Assembly (NCBI GenBank): GCA_035541735.1
Contig: DATKMS010000023.1
Location: forward strand, 1 to 64,000
Length of the DNA: 64,000 nucleotides
DNA from: DATKMS01 sp035541735
Lineage (GTDB): Bacteria > Desulfobacterota > Binatia > HRBIN30
Direction: 5' to 3'
Each line of letters starts with the position of its first letter. The first letter of the stretch is position 1. The notes beneath the pieces were generated by a model. It had not been told where the DNA came from. It saw nothing but the letters and a program-made list of their open reading frames with translations, and made no database searches. The position numbers and the translations under genes are program-made. Below, piece after piece: positions 33,517-42,103 of this stretch.

Positions 33517-35406
33517 TCAGTTGTACGCCATCCGTAGCCCGGCGAAGACCCAGCGCCCCGGCCCCGGGGAGCCGAGCTTGTCCTGGTGCTCATCGTCGAG
33601 CAGGTTGTCGGCACCGACGAAGAGCTGCAGGCGATTGTCGAACTGTTTCGTCAGTTGCGCGTTGAACAGCGTGTAGCTGTTGACCGTCACGTCGCTGCCG
33701 AAGCGGTCGAGCTGCTCTGAGGTGTAGAGGCCTTCGAGCCGCACGATGAACTCCCAGGGCAAGAAGACGCGCAGGATGCCGTTGAAGCGGTGCGGTGGGC
33801 GGTGCTGGACGTCGGACTCGCTGGTCCCGGCACGCGTGGTGCTGCTCGCCTGCGTGTTGAGATAGGTGTAGTTGACGTCGAGACGCACCCAGTCGATCGG
33901 CGTCCCACCGAGGGCGACCTCGAGACCCTGCAGCGTCGCATCCTGGATGTTCACCGCCTGCCCGTTGTCGCCACCCTGGTTCTCGATCAGGTCGCTCACG
34001 TCGCTGCGGAACAGATTCAGATCCGCAGACCCCTGGGGGAACTGCAGGTGGTGGCCGATCTCATAGACAATCGCGATCTCGGGCTTGAGATTGGGATTGC
34101 CCTGCACCGGATCGAACAGCTCGCGCAAGGTCGGGAAGCGGAGCTTGCGGCTGATGGCAGCACGCGACGTGCCGTAGCGGCCGAAGTCCACAGCGACGCC
34201 GCCTTGCGGATCGAGCTCCCACTGCGTGCTCGCACCGCCGCCGCCCTGCAGGTCGAAGCTCATCCCCGTGACCAGCGAGATGCGGTCGCTCACCAGGTAC
34301 ACGTTCTCCGCCGCCACGCTGCTGATGGTGATGTGCGGATTCACGCTCGGGCTGCCGACGTTGTCGAAGACATCGGCCGCGGCCCGCCGCACCTGCACGG
34401 TTGCCGCCAGGGAGTCCGCAGCGGCGAGCTCGGCGGTGAGGCGGCCGACGCCACCGGCTTCGTCACTGTTCGCCTGCCTGGTCACCGCCTGCTGTGTGAA
34501 GCTGGCGTCGGTGAACTGACTCTCCTTGGTGTCGTAGGCCGTGTAGAAAAACGCGGCCGCAGCTCCGAGGCTCGGCGTCAGGCGCTGCTCCCAGCCGGCT
34601 TGCCCATGCCACAAATTCTGGTTGTCGTTGCGCAGAAACGGTCCGAGGAAGGCCGTCGTGCTCGGCGGGATGCCGAAGCTCTGGGTCGACCCGAGGAACG
34701 CCAGGTGCGCATGCCCTTGATCGGAGTAGTCATAGCTCAGCGTGCTGAAGAGGCTCTTCTGGTTGACATCGCTGTTGAGGCGGAGGCCCCCGTTCTCCCA
34801 GCGGCGGTGCGAGGGGGGAAGTTCGTCGAAGTCGCCGGGCAGCGGAAACCCCGGGCTCGTCAGATAGCGGCCGCCCAGCAGCCCGACGACACCGTCGCGC
34901 GACACCGCACCGCTGGCGCGCGCATCCCAGAAGTCCGAATTGCGCCAGATGGTCGACGCGCTCGCGCTGACCGGTCCGGGCGGATGGTAGGTCGTCATCT
35001 TCACCGTCCCACCCATCCCGTTCGGGCCGAAGAGCGAGGACGACGGTCCGCGATCGACCTCCACCGCATCAAGCATCTCGATGGGGAAAAGGTTCAGATT
35101 GATAATGCCGTTCCAGGGTTCGTAGACCGGCACGCCATTGAGCGTAAACAGAACGGCACGTTGATCGAACCCGCGCACGTCGAGGCGCGGTTCGCCGCGG
35201 CCGCCGTCGCGCTGATTGACGCCGGGCGTGAGGTTCAACACGGCGCCAAGCTCGTCCTTGTGCGAATCGATCAGCTCCTCGCGGTCCACTTCGCTGCGCG
35301 CCGGCAGCAAAGCGTCGACCCGGCTCGCCTGCACCGTGATCTCCTTCATCTGGATGGGCTCCTCACACCAAGCGCGCCACGGCACGAGAACCAGCAGGCT
35401 ACTCAT
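33517..35406 (-). CDS. TonB-dependent outer-membrane receptor
   Basis: 629 residues from ATG 35406, whose first base overlaps the last base of the S-component stop codon (TGATG). After a short signal sequence a TonB box (MKEITVQASR) leads to the plug: LTPGVNQRDGGRG, LDVRGFDQRAVLFTLNGVPVY and EVDRGPSSSLFGPNGMGGTVK. The rest is a beta-barrel of about 22 strands ending in GPGRWVFAGLRMAYN. It moves a large or scarce solute across the outer membrane with energy from TonB. The coupling to ECF-importer genes suggests that it delivers that importer's substrate. Confidence 0.88.
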   Translation of the reverse strand: MSSLLVLVPWRAWCEEPIQMKEITVQASRVDALLPARSEVDREELIDSHKDELGAVLNLTPGVNQRDGGRGEPRLDVRGFDQRAVLFTLNGVPVYEPWNGIINLNLFPIEMLDAVEVDRGPSSSLFGPNGMGGTVKMTTYHPPGPVSASASTIWRNSDFWDARASGAVSRDGVVGLLGGRYLTSPGFPLPGDFDELPPSHRRWENGGLRLNSDVNQKSLFSTLSYDYSDQGHAHLAFLGSTQSFGIPPSTTAFLGPFLRNDNQNLWHGQAGWEQRLTPSLGAAAAFFYTAYDTKESQFTDASFTQQAVTRQANSDEAGGVGRLTAELAAADSLAATVQVRRAAADVFDNVGSPSVNPHITISSVAAENVYLVSDRISLVTGMSFDLQGGGGASTQWELDPQGGVAVDFGRYGTSRAAISRKLRFPTLRELFDPVQGNPNLKPEIAIVYEIGHHLQFPQGSADLNLFRSDVSDLIENQGGDNGQAVNIQDATLQGLEVALGGTPIDWVRLDVNYTYLNTQASSTTRAGTSESDVQHRPPHRFNGILRVFLPWEFIVRLEGLYTSEQLDRFGSDVTVNSYTLFNAQLTKQFDNRLQLFVGADNLLDDEHQDKLGSPGPGRWVFAGLRMAYN

Positions 35407-35945
35407 CACCGCCGCGCGGCGAGATATGCGAAAAACCCGGCGCGGCGCAGCGCCGCGAGCACGAGCGCGCCGAGATAGCCGCCAGCCAGACCGAAGACCG
35501 TATGGGTCAGGGCGGGATACGTCCGCCCCACGACGAGAAACCCGGTGGGTATGCCGATCCATAGCTCCAGCAGCACCTTCACGCCGAGCTTCGCGAGGTT
35601 GCCCACGAGCCCGGCAACGGCACAGGTCAATGCCCCCGATGGCAACAGCCCGGAAATCAAGTCCACACCCGCGCCGGCCGCCGTGTACGACAAGAGAGTG
35701 TCGAGACCTCCCTTGTCTCCCACACCAACGAATGCTGCCAGCAAGCCACTGAACACACCGACGCAGGATGCCGCGCCGAGCTTCGGCACCATGCCGCGGA
35801 CAATCACCAGGAGTGCCATCCACACCACGCCCGAGTGTCCGGGCAACTTCACCGGCAGGCGCAGCGCCACGTTGCCCACCACCACCAGCGCGGCGAACAC
35901 GGCGAGCAACAGCAGCTCGAAGGTGGAGAAGTACGTGCGCCCCAT
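35406..35945 (-). CDS. ECF-importer S component (substrate-binding membrane protein), substrate unknown
   Basis: 179 residues from ATG 35945, seven bases after the EcfT stop. About six membrane helices are visible: TFELLLLAVFAALVVVGNVAL, VWMALLVIVRGMVPKLG, VGVFSGLLAAFVG, CAVAGLVGNL and FGLAGGYLGALVLAAL. S components bind a vitamin, metal or other micronutrient and join the EcfT/EcfA module. No conserved signature of BioY, ThiT, CbiM or other well-known S components stands out, so the substrate stays open. Its stop overlaps the receptor start. Confidence 0.75.
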   Translation of the reverse strand: MGRTYFSTFELLLLAVFAALVVVGNVALRLPVKLPGHSGVVWMALLVIVRGMVPKLGAASCVGVFSGLLAAFVGVGDKGGLDTLLSYTAAGAGVDLISGLLPSGALTCAVAGLVGNLAKLGVKVLLELWIGIPTGFLVVGRTYPALTHTVFGLAGGYLGALVLAALRRAGFFAYLAARR

Positions 35946-35952
35946 GCCGTGC

Positions 35953-36663
35953 TCAGCGCAACAAGAACGAGGTCCCAAGCACCAGCGCCGTGGCCGCCAG
36001 CAACGCGTGATCAACCGGCCGTAGCCGCAGCACGCGATACGCGCGGCGCTCGGGTGACTCGAAACCGCGCGCTGCGGCGGCCTCGCTGATCGCCCACGCG
36101 TGCTGGGTCGCCAGCACGATGGCCGGCATGACCAGCGCCGCGACGCGCGTCAGATCCGCGCCGCGCAGTTCCCACCAGTGGGTCCGCGCCGGCGCACTCT
36201 CGATCCCGCGCGCCTGCTGCGCTTCGAGGATGCCCCGCCATTCGCGCTCCATGAGACCCAGCGATCCGAACGCGGTGGCAAATGCGAACGCCAAGCGCGG
36301 CGGCAGGCCGAGCCGTTCACCCGCCAAGCGCAGCTCGTCCGGAGTGGTGGTGGCGAAGATGAGGATGCAGGACGATGTCAGGAGCGCGAGCCGTAGCGTG
36401 ATCAAGGCAGCGAAGGCGAGGCTGACGAACACCCAGTCGAGCAGGAAGAGGACGGCAAACCACAGCCGCCCGCGCCAGAGCTGTGCGGCGGCAGGCCGTG
36501 CTACATCCGCAACCACGAGCAAGCCGACAAAGCACGCAGCAACCAGCGCCAACGATGGCAACGGCAGCCCCGCCGCCGCAGACGTGGCGACCGCCAGGGC
36601 GATCTTGGTGCGCGGATCGATCTGGCGCAGAAAAGAGTCCTGCACGACGAGCGGTCGCCTCAT
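35953..36663 (-). CDS. ECF transporter transmembrane protein EcfT
   Basis: 236 residues from ATG 36663, overlapping the ATPase stop by four bases (ATGA). It has a membrane region and then the two Ala-Arg-Gly motifs that contact the ATPases: AQQARGIE and AAAARGFES. The N-terminal DSFLRQIDPRTKIAL is also typical of EcfT/CbiQ. It is the scaffold that links the ATPases to the S component in the inner membrane. The long in-frame upstream region up to 37338 lies inside the ATPase gene and is not part of it. Confidence 0.88.
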   Translation of the reverse strand: MRRPLVVQDSFLRQIDPRTKIALAVATSAAAGLPLPSLALVAACFVGLLVVADVARPAAAQLWRGRLWFAVLFLLDWVFVSLAFAALITLRLALLTSSCILIFATTTPDELRLAGERLGLPPRLAFAFATAFGSLGLMEREWRGILEAQQARGIESAPARTHWWELRGADLTRVAALVMPAIVLATQHAWAISEAAAARGFESPERRAYRVLRLRPVDHALLAATALVLGTSFLLR

Positions 36664-38024
36664 ACCGTCGCGTGGCATCGCTCCTCGTCTTCTGGTTGCC
36701 GCAACGCCGTCGCATTCCGATGCGCCGCGATCCGCCCGTTGTGCAGCCGGATGAACTCGTCGCACCACTCCGCTGCCCACTCCACGTCGTGCGTCGCTAC
36801 TAGGCACAGGTACCCCGCCGCAGCGAGGTGACGCACGACGCGACCGATCCGTCGGCGATGTTGGTCGTCCTGTCCGAGAGTTGGCTCGTCGAGACACAGG
36901 CCACGGAGGCCGGGACGCGTCAGCAAGATCGCCAGCGCCAAGCGCTTCTTCTCCCCCTCGCTGAGCAGCAACGGCGGCGTGTACTCGTACGGCGCCAGGC
37001 CGGACAGTTCGAGAGCGCTGCCGTAGAGGTCTGCGTCGATGCCGCCGTTGCCGAAGAGGATCTCCTGGCGCACCGTTGGATTGAAGATCTGCTGATCCGG
37101 GTTCTGGAAGCACAGGCCGAGATGCCGACCGCCACTGTCGTCGTGAATGTCTCCGTCGAACGGCTGCAGCCCGGCCAACGCGCGCAGCAACGTCGTCTTG
37201 CCCGCACCGTTGGCTCCCAGTAGGGCAACCACCCGCCCGCCCGCAAGCGTCAGATCGATGTCCTCCAGGACGCGCCGCCGGCCCAGCGTGACTGCGAGGT
37301 TGCGGACGCGCAAACGCCAAGGAGCCACTCGCCGCCACTCCGGCAACGACACCTCCGCCAGCGGTGCGCGCGCCAGCACGTGGGGTCGGGCGTCCTCACG
37401 CCAGCCATTTTGGGGCAGCCGGTGCTCAAAGGCGAGCAGCGCCGTCCCTTCGCGGCGCAGACGCTGCAGGTGATCGGCGATGTCCGCCGCCGCCCGGGTG
37501 TCGAGCATGGAGAAGGCCTCGTCGAGAATGATGACCTGCGGCCGGCGTGCCGCGATCGAGGCGAGGACGAGCCTCTGTTGCTCGCCGCCGCTCAGCGTGT
37601 GTGGGTCGCGGTCCGCCATGCTGCGCAGGCCGAACGCGTCGAGCGTCGCGTCGAGGCGCGTCTGCATCTCTGCTCGCGACACGCCGAGGTTCTCGAGGCC
37701 GAAGAGCACCTCGTCGCGCACCGTCGCGGCGAGCAGTTGTGCCGCCGGATTCTGGCCGACGAGGCCGACGCGCCCGCTGAGCTGCCACAGCGGCGTGTCC
37801 ACGGTGCGCTGGCCATCGACCTGCACCGCGCCGCTGAACGTGCCATGGTACAGGTGCGGAATCAGCCCGGCCAGCATGCGCGCGAAAGTGCTCTTGCCGC
37901 AGCCGGATGGGCCGCGGATATGGTGCAGCTCGCCGCCGTGCACCGAGAGGGAAAAGGGACCGACGGCATGTTCGCGGCCGGGATAGTGGAAGGCCGCCTG
38001 CGACGCCTCGAGGAGTGGCGTCAC
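36660..38024 (-). CDS. ECF transporter ATPase with two fused ABC domains
   Basis: 454 residues from a GTG at 38024, with AGGAGG just upstream and a four-base overlap (GTGA) with the upstream stop. Two ABC domains lie in one chain. The first has Walker A GPSGCGKSTF, signature LSGGEQQRL and Walker B VIILDEAF. The second has Walker A GANGAGKTTL, signature LLSEGEKKRLAL and Walker B LCLDEPTLG. The first domain carries the full ECF-type signature; the second has SEGEKKR, which is less usual. It drives ECF uptake as an EcfAA' pair in one protein. Confidence 0.9.
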   Translation of the reverse strand: MTPLLEASQAAFHYPGREHAVGPFSLSVHGGELHHIRGPSGCGKSTFARMLAGLIPHLYHGTFSGAVQVDGQRTVDTPLWQLSGRVGLVGQNPAAQLLAATVRDEVLFGLENLGVSRAEMQTRLDATLDAFGLRSMADRDPHTLSGGEQQRLVLASIAARRPQVIILDEAFSMLDTRAAADIADHLQRLRREGTALLAFEHRLPQNGWREDARPHVLARAPLAEVSLPEWRRVAPWRLRVRNLAVTLGRRRVLEDIDLTLAGGRVVALLGANGAGKTTLLRALAGLQPFDGDIHDDSGGRHLGLCFQNPDQQIFNPTVRQEILFGNGGIDADLYGSALELSGLAPYEYTPPLLLSEGEKKRLALAILLTRPGLRGLCLDEPTLGQDDQHRRRIGRVVRHLAAAGYLCLVATHDVEWAAEWCDEFIRLHNGRIAAHRNATALRQPEDEERCHATV

Positions 38025-38779
38025 TGTTCCTCCTGCCCCTCGCCATCGCCGTGGCATTGCTTGCGATCGAAGCAGCACCAGCCGTCTTCCGTGCGTTCGA
38101 GCAGAAGCACCGGGCGCCCGCCGATGAGGCGGGGACGCACGCGGTCGTAGGTAATAACGTCCACGTCCGCCGGCACCGCATCGCCGTTGCGCGACACCGA
38201 GAGCAGCGCGATGCCCTTCTGCCGCAGCGCGTTGGCGGGTAGGCGCTCGCCCAGATCGCGCAAGCCGCCGGCCAACTCGAGGAAGCGACCCGCGTTGCCT
38301 TCCGCCGTCAGGCCGACGGCCGCGAGCGCACCGATGATGCCATCGCCGCTGCCGCCCAATTCCTCCAAGCGCACGCCCTCGCGCTGCGCCAACCTCGCCG
38401 CGTCTGCCTTGTTCAACACCTCGCTGCTGGCGCGCCAGCCCCAGGCGACGACCGCCGCGCCGACGGACTCGCGCGGCGCCAGACAGAGGCCAGGATCAGA
38501 ACCCTGTGCGGCCCGCGATCCGACGTAGCGCGCAGCCTCTTCAAAGACGCGCGGCGCCGCGCCGTTGCCGTCGCGCGGCATATCGAGGATCAGACAGGCC
38601 GGGCTGTTGTGACTGGTGTACGGAATGCGGGGGTCAACCAGCAACTGCTGGCGGACCACCCCGATGAGTGTGGCCAGGCCGGCGTGCTCCAAATGCGCGC
38701 CGAGATCGCGCGCCAACCGCCCGGTCCCGGGTTTGTGACCGAGGACGTCCGTGTCATCGACGCCGAGGAGAGCGTACAT
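38021..38779 (-). CDS. TiaS-like (tRNA-Ile2 agmatinylcytidine synthetase N-domain-like) protein
   Basis: 252 residues, preceded by GAGGTGA. The N-terminus YALLGVDDTDVLGHKPGTGRLARDLG has the DDTD motif, and RIPYTSHNSPACLILD and GGSGDGIIGALAAVGL follow; these are the hallmark motifs of TiaS and related proteins. TiaS modifies the anticodon of archaeal tRNA-Ile2, but this protein is short and lacks the C-terminal tRNA-binding part, so it probably has another job. It is the first gene of the ECF-importer operon, right after the operator. It could modify or sense the imported compound. Confidence 0.7.
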   Translation of the reverse strand: MYALLGVDDTDVLGHKPGTGRLARDLGAHLEHAGLATLIGVVRQQLLVDPRIPYTSHNSPACLILDMPRDGNGAAPRVFEEAARYVGSRAAQGSDPGLCLAPRESVGAAVVAWGWRASSEVLNKADAARLAQREGVRLEELGGSGDGIIGALAAVGLTAEGNAGRFLELAGGLRDLGERLPANALRQKGIALLSVSRNGDAVPADVDVITYDRVRPRLIGGRPVLLLERTEDGWCCFDRKQCHGDGEGQEEQ

Positions 38780-38872
38780 AGGATCACCTCACAATCGAGC
38801 TGATGCGTGCCAGATCCAAGCACCGGCCGCACCTGGCCCCGCGATTCAAGAACGCGACACCGCACTGACCGC

Positions 38873-38893
38873 ACTATAGGTAGCGCCTATAGT
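38873..38893. promoter_or_regulatory. Candidate operator: inverted repeat ACTATAGG, five bases, CCTATAGT
   Basis: A perfect palindrome with eight-base arms and a five-base spacer (TAGCG). It lies about 94 bases upstream of the first ECF-importer gene. The same pattern with small changes is found at 44612-44632 at the start of the PadR/PBP_like regulator. Two related palindromes with the same arm and spacer length in one locus point to a shared binding site of a dimeric regulator, most simply the PadR-type protein itself. Confidence 0.7.
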
Positions 38894-38958
38894 CGGGCGG
38901 GGTGGCGGAAGTCAACCCACGACTGCACTGACGCAGAGGCCTTCCTTGAGCCACCGCG

Positions 38959-40413
38959 TTAGCGCTTCGGTTCGTAACCCACCGGGAGGTTGATCTGCTT
39001 TGATTCGAGGTAGGCCGCTAGCCCTTCGGGACCGAGCTCGCGGCCCAGCCCGGAGGCCTTGAAGCCGCCGAACGGTGCGCTGAACTCCATGGCAAAGCCG
39101 TTGACGGTATAGGTGCCCGTGCGGACGCGCCGGGCAATGTCGAGGCCGCGGTCGACATCCGCCGACCACACCGAGCCCGACAACCCATAATCGGAGTCGT
39201 TGGCGAGGCGCACCGCGTCGTCAACATCGTCGTACGGAATCACCGCCAGCACGGGGCCGAAGATCTCCTCGCGCGCGATGCGCATGCGGTTGTCGACGTC
39301 GGCAAAGACCGTCGGCTCGACATACCAGCCGCGCCTCATGCCGGCGGGCCGCCCGCCACCACAGACGACGCGGGCCCCTTCTTCACGTCCGATACGGATG
39401 TAGCCCTCGACCCGGTCGCGTTGCCGCGCCGCCACCAGCGGCCCCACCACGGTAATGGGATCCATTGGATCACCCACCGGGACCGCCGCAACCGCGGCTG
39501 CCAGAGCGTCGACCACCTCGGCATACCGCCGGCGCGAGGCCAGGATGCGCGTCTGTGCGACACACGCCTGGCCGTTGTTCATGATCGCAGCGGGCAGCAA
39601 GCCCGCGATGGTAGGCGTCAGGTCGGCATCGTCGAGAATGACGGCCGCCGACTTGCCGCCGAGCTCGAGGGTGACGCGCTTCAGTTGCTCGCCACAGATC
39701 GCCGCAATGCGACGGCCCACCGCGGTGTTCCCGGTGAAGGCGACCTTGTCGATCCCCGCATGGCGGACCAGATACTCGCCCACCTCACGACCGGCGGGGA
39801 CGATGTTGACGACACCTTGCGGAACGCCCGCCGTCTGCAGCGCCTCTGCCAGGAGCATCGCGTCGAGCGGCGTCTCGGGCGCCGGCTTGACGACGACCGT
39901 CGCCCCCGCGGCCAGTGCCGGCCCGAGCTTGAGCATGATCGCAAACAGCGGGACGTTCCACGGGACGATGCACGCAGCAACGCCAACGGGCTCACGCCGC
40001 ACCAGCGCCGGCCCCTGGAGGCCGGGACGGACATCTTCAAAGGCAAACGTGCGCGCCAGCTGGGCGTAGTAGTCGAGCACCATCCACGCGGCCATCGCCT
40101 GACCGAGATTGGAGAAGGAGATGGGACACCCCATCTCGGCGGTGATGGTCATGGCGATCTCTGCGGAGCGCTCCTGCAGGACGCCAACCAACCGGCCCAT
40201 GACCTCGGCGCGCTCCGCTGGCTCCATCCAGGGCCAGGGGCCGCGGTCGAAGGCCGCGCGTGCAGCCGCAACCGCACGGTCGACATCGGCCTCGCGCGCC
40301 TCCGGCACGCGTCCGACGACCTCCTCGCTGTGTGGTGAGATTACATCGATCTTGGCGGCGGTGGCGGGCGCAACCCATTCACCGCCGATGAAGAGCTTGT
40401 TGTACGTCTGCAC
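38959..40413 (-). CDS. Aldehyde dehydrogenase 1 (C-terminal gene of the trio)
   Basis: 484 residues from a GTG at 40413. Features are VGVAACIVPWNVPLF, the nucleotide loop FTGNTAVGRR, the general base Glu in LELGGKSAAV and the catalytic Cys in NNGQACVAQTR. EEIFGPVLAVIPYDD and GFKASGLGRE close the fold. It oxidises an aldehyde to the acid with NAD(P)+. It lies 21 bases after the second dehydrogenase, so they are one transcript. Its best comparison is with the aromatic/terpenoid aldehyde group, but this is a guess. Confidence 0.92.
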   Translation of the reverse strand: MQTYNKLFIGGEWVAPATAAKIDVISPHSEEVVGRVPEAREADVDRAVAAARAAFDRGPWPWMEPAERAEVMGRLVGVLQERSAEIAMTITAEMGCPISFSNLGQAMAAWMVLDYYAQLARTFAFEDVRPGLQGPALVRREPVGVAACIVPWNVPLFAIMLKLGPALAAGATVVVKPAPETPLDAMLLAEALQTAGVPQGVVNIVPAGREVGEYLVRHAGIDKVAFTGNTAVGRRIAAICGEQLKRVTLELGGKSAAVILDDADLTPTIAGLLPAAIMNNGQACVAQTRILASRRRYAEVVDALAAAVAAVPVGDPMDPITVVGPLVAARQRDRVEGYIRIGREEGARVVCGGGRPAGMRRGWYVEPTVFADVDNRMRIAREEIFGPVLAVIPYDDVDDAVRLANDSDYGLSGSVWSADVDRGLDIARRVRTGTYTVNGFAMEFSAPFGGFKASGLGRELGPEGLAAYLESKQINLPVGYEPKR

Positions 40414-40434
40414 GCCTTCAACTCCCCGGGTACG

Positions 40435-41973
40435 CTATTGCCCGTTCCCGCTCTGCGCACCGAGATTCACCCAGACGCTCTTGATCTGGGTGTACAGCTC
40501 CAGCGCCGCCTTGCCCATCTCGCGTCCGAAACCGCTTTGCTTGTAGCCGCCGAATGGCGAGGCGGCATCGAAAACGTTGTAACAGTTGATCCACACCGTG
40601 CCTGCCTTGAGCATCTCGGCGAGGCGATGCGCCTTCTGGATGTCACGCGTCCACACCGCGGCTGCCAGGCCATAGGTGGTGTCGTTGCCGGCAGCGGCGA
40701 CCTCCGCCGGGTCCTTGAAGGGAATGGCGCACACGACGGGTCCGAAGATCTCCTCGCGCGTGATCTTCATATCCGGTCGGACATCGGTGAACACCGTGGG
40801 CTTCACAAAATAGCCCTTGTTCAGCTCCTTCGGCCGCCCGCCACCAGCAGCCACCCGTGCACCCTGCTGCGTTCCGGCAGAGAGGTAGCCGGTGACGCGT
40901 TCGTACTGTTCACGCGAGACGAGGGGTCCCATTTCCGTCGCCGGATCCATGCCGTGACCGAGCTTGATCTTCTCCGAGTAGTCCACCAGCTTGGGCATGA
41001 TCTTGTCATACGCCTTCTGCTCGATGAACAGGCGCGAGCCGGCGCAGCAGCACTGGCCGTGGTTGAAGTAGATGGCCGACGCCGCACCGACGGCGGCTTG
41101 ATCGAGATCGGCGTCGGCGAAGACGATGTTGGGCGACTTGCCGCCGAGTTCGAGGGAGACGCGCTTCAAGTTGCCGGCTGCAGCGCGCATCACTTCCCGG
41201 CCCACCTCGGTGGAGCCGGTGAAGGCGACCTTGTCGAGATCGGGATGCGACGCGATCGCAGCGCCGGCGGTCGCGCCATAGCCGGTCACGATGTTCACCA
41301 CACCCGGCGGGATGCCGGCCTCATCCAACAACTCACCCAGGCGGAGCGCGGACAGCGGTGTTTGCTCGGCTGGCTTGAGGACGACCGTGTTGCCGCAGGC
41401 GAGCGCCGCACCGAGCTTCCAGGCCACCATGAGCAACGGGAAGTTCCACGGAATGATCTGGCCGACGACGCCGACCGGTTCGCGCAGCGTGTAGTTCAAG
41501 AAGCGCTGTCCGGGCGTCGACACCGGAATCGTCTCGCCCTCCACCTTCGTGGCCCAGCCAGCGTAGTAGCGGAAATGGTCGACGACGAGCGGAATGTCGG
41601 CGACGCGCGCCACGGCCAGTGGCTTGCCGTTGTCGAGCGTCTCCAGTTGCGCGAATTCCTCGGTGTGCTGCTCGATCAGGTCGGCGAGCTTCCACAAGGC
41701 GCGGCCGCGTTCCGACGGCGTCATGCGCCGCCAGGGACCGCTCTCGAAGGCGCGGCGCGCCGCGCGCACGGCACGATCCACATCCTCCTTCTCGCCGGCG
41801 GGGACCTCAGCGAGCGGGTCCTCGGTTGCCGGATCGTACGTGGTCAGCGTCTTGCCCGACGCCGCCTCCACCCATTTGCCGTCGATCAGCATGCGCCGCG
41901 TGCGCTCGCTGATGAACTGACGCACGGCTGGTTCGACTCCCTGATACGCTGTCTGTGGGCTCGCTGACGCCAT
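40435..41973 (-). CDS. Aldehyde dehydrogenase 2, ALDH1/betaine-aldehyde-like
   Basis: 512 residues preceded by GGGAGGTGACTC. It has VGQIIPWNFPLLM, FTGSTEVGREV, LELGGKSPNIVFADAD, the catalytic Cys region NHGQCCCAGSRLF and EEIFGPVVCAIPF. The three consecutive Cys at the active site are common in ALDH1/ALDH2 enzymes. An N-terminal extension of about 15 residues precedes the usual start. It is cytoplasmic. It forms a pair with the gene downstream; the gap to the gene upstream holds a hairpin. Confidence 0.92.
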   Translation of the reverse strand: MASASPQTAYQGVEPAVRQFISERTRRMLIDGKWVEAASGKTLTTYDPATEDPLAEVPAGEKEDVDRAVRAARRAFESGPWRRMTPSERGRALWKLADLIEQHTEEFAQLETLDNGKPLAVARVADIPLVVDHFRYYAGWATKVEGETIPVSTPGQRFLNYTLREPVGVVGQIIPWNFPLLMVAWKLGAALACGNTVVLKPAEQTPLSALRLGELLDEAGIPPGVVNIVTGYGATAGAAIASHPDLDKVAFTGSTEVGREVMRAAAGNLKRVSLELGGKSPNIVFADADLDQAAVGAASAIYFNHGQCCCAGSRLFIEQKAYDKIMPKLVDYSEKIKLGHGMDPATEMGPLVSREQYERVTGYLSAGTQQGARVAAGGGRPKELNKGYFVKPTVFTDVRPDMKITREEIFGPVVCAIPFKDPAEVAAAGNDTTYGLAAAVWTRDIQKAHRLAEMLKAGTVWINCYNVFDAASPFGGYKQSGFGREMGKAALELYTQIKSVWVNLGAQSGNGQ

Positions 41974-42007
41974 GAGTCACCTCCCTATTGCGCCCTGCTG
42001 AAAAGGG

Positions 42008-42092
42008 GCGTGCTCGTGCTCAGCGCAGCGGTGCTCGTAATCGTTCAGTCGCTGGGCTCCGACTACGATTACGAGCACGAGCACGACACGCC
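42008..42092. repeat. Imperfect inverted repeat between two aldehyde dehydrogenase genes
   Basis: One arm has GCGTGCTCGTGCTC, then an eight-base interruption, then GTGCTCGTAATCGT. The other arm reads ACGATTACGAGCACGAGCACG. Together they could fold into a long hairpin in the RNA between the third and second dehydrogenase gene. It fills most of the 130-base gap. It may be a REP-like element that lowers or separates expression of the downstream pair. Confidence 0.65.
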
Positions 42093-42103
42093 ACACCGGA
42101 GAA

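Noticed and set aside
35407..35823. Upstream extension of the TonB receptor
   Set aside because: It overlaps the S-component gene and has no export signal; the start at 35406 fits the TGATG overlap and the following signal sequence.
36664..37338. Upstream part of the EcfT frame
   Set aside because: It overlaps the ATPase coding region, and EcfT's own conserved start is at 36663 with an ATGA overlap.
40438..41967. 509-residue plus-strand frame
   Set aside because: It is the shadow of aldehyde dehydrogenase 2, whose catalytic motifs are clear.
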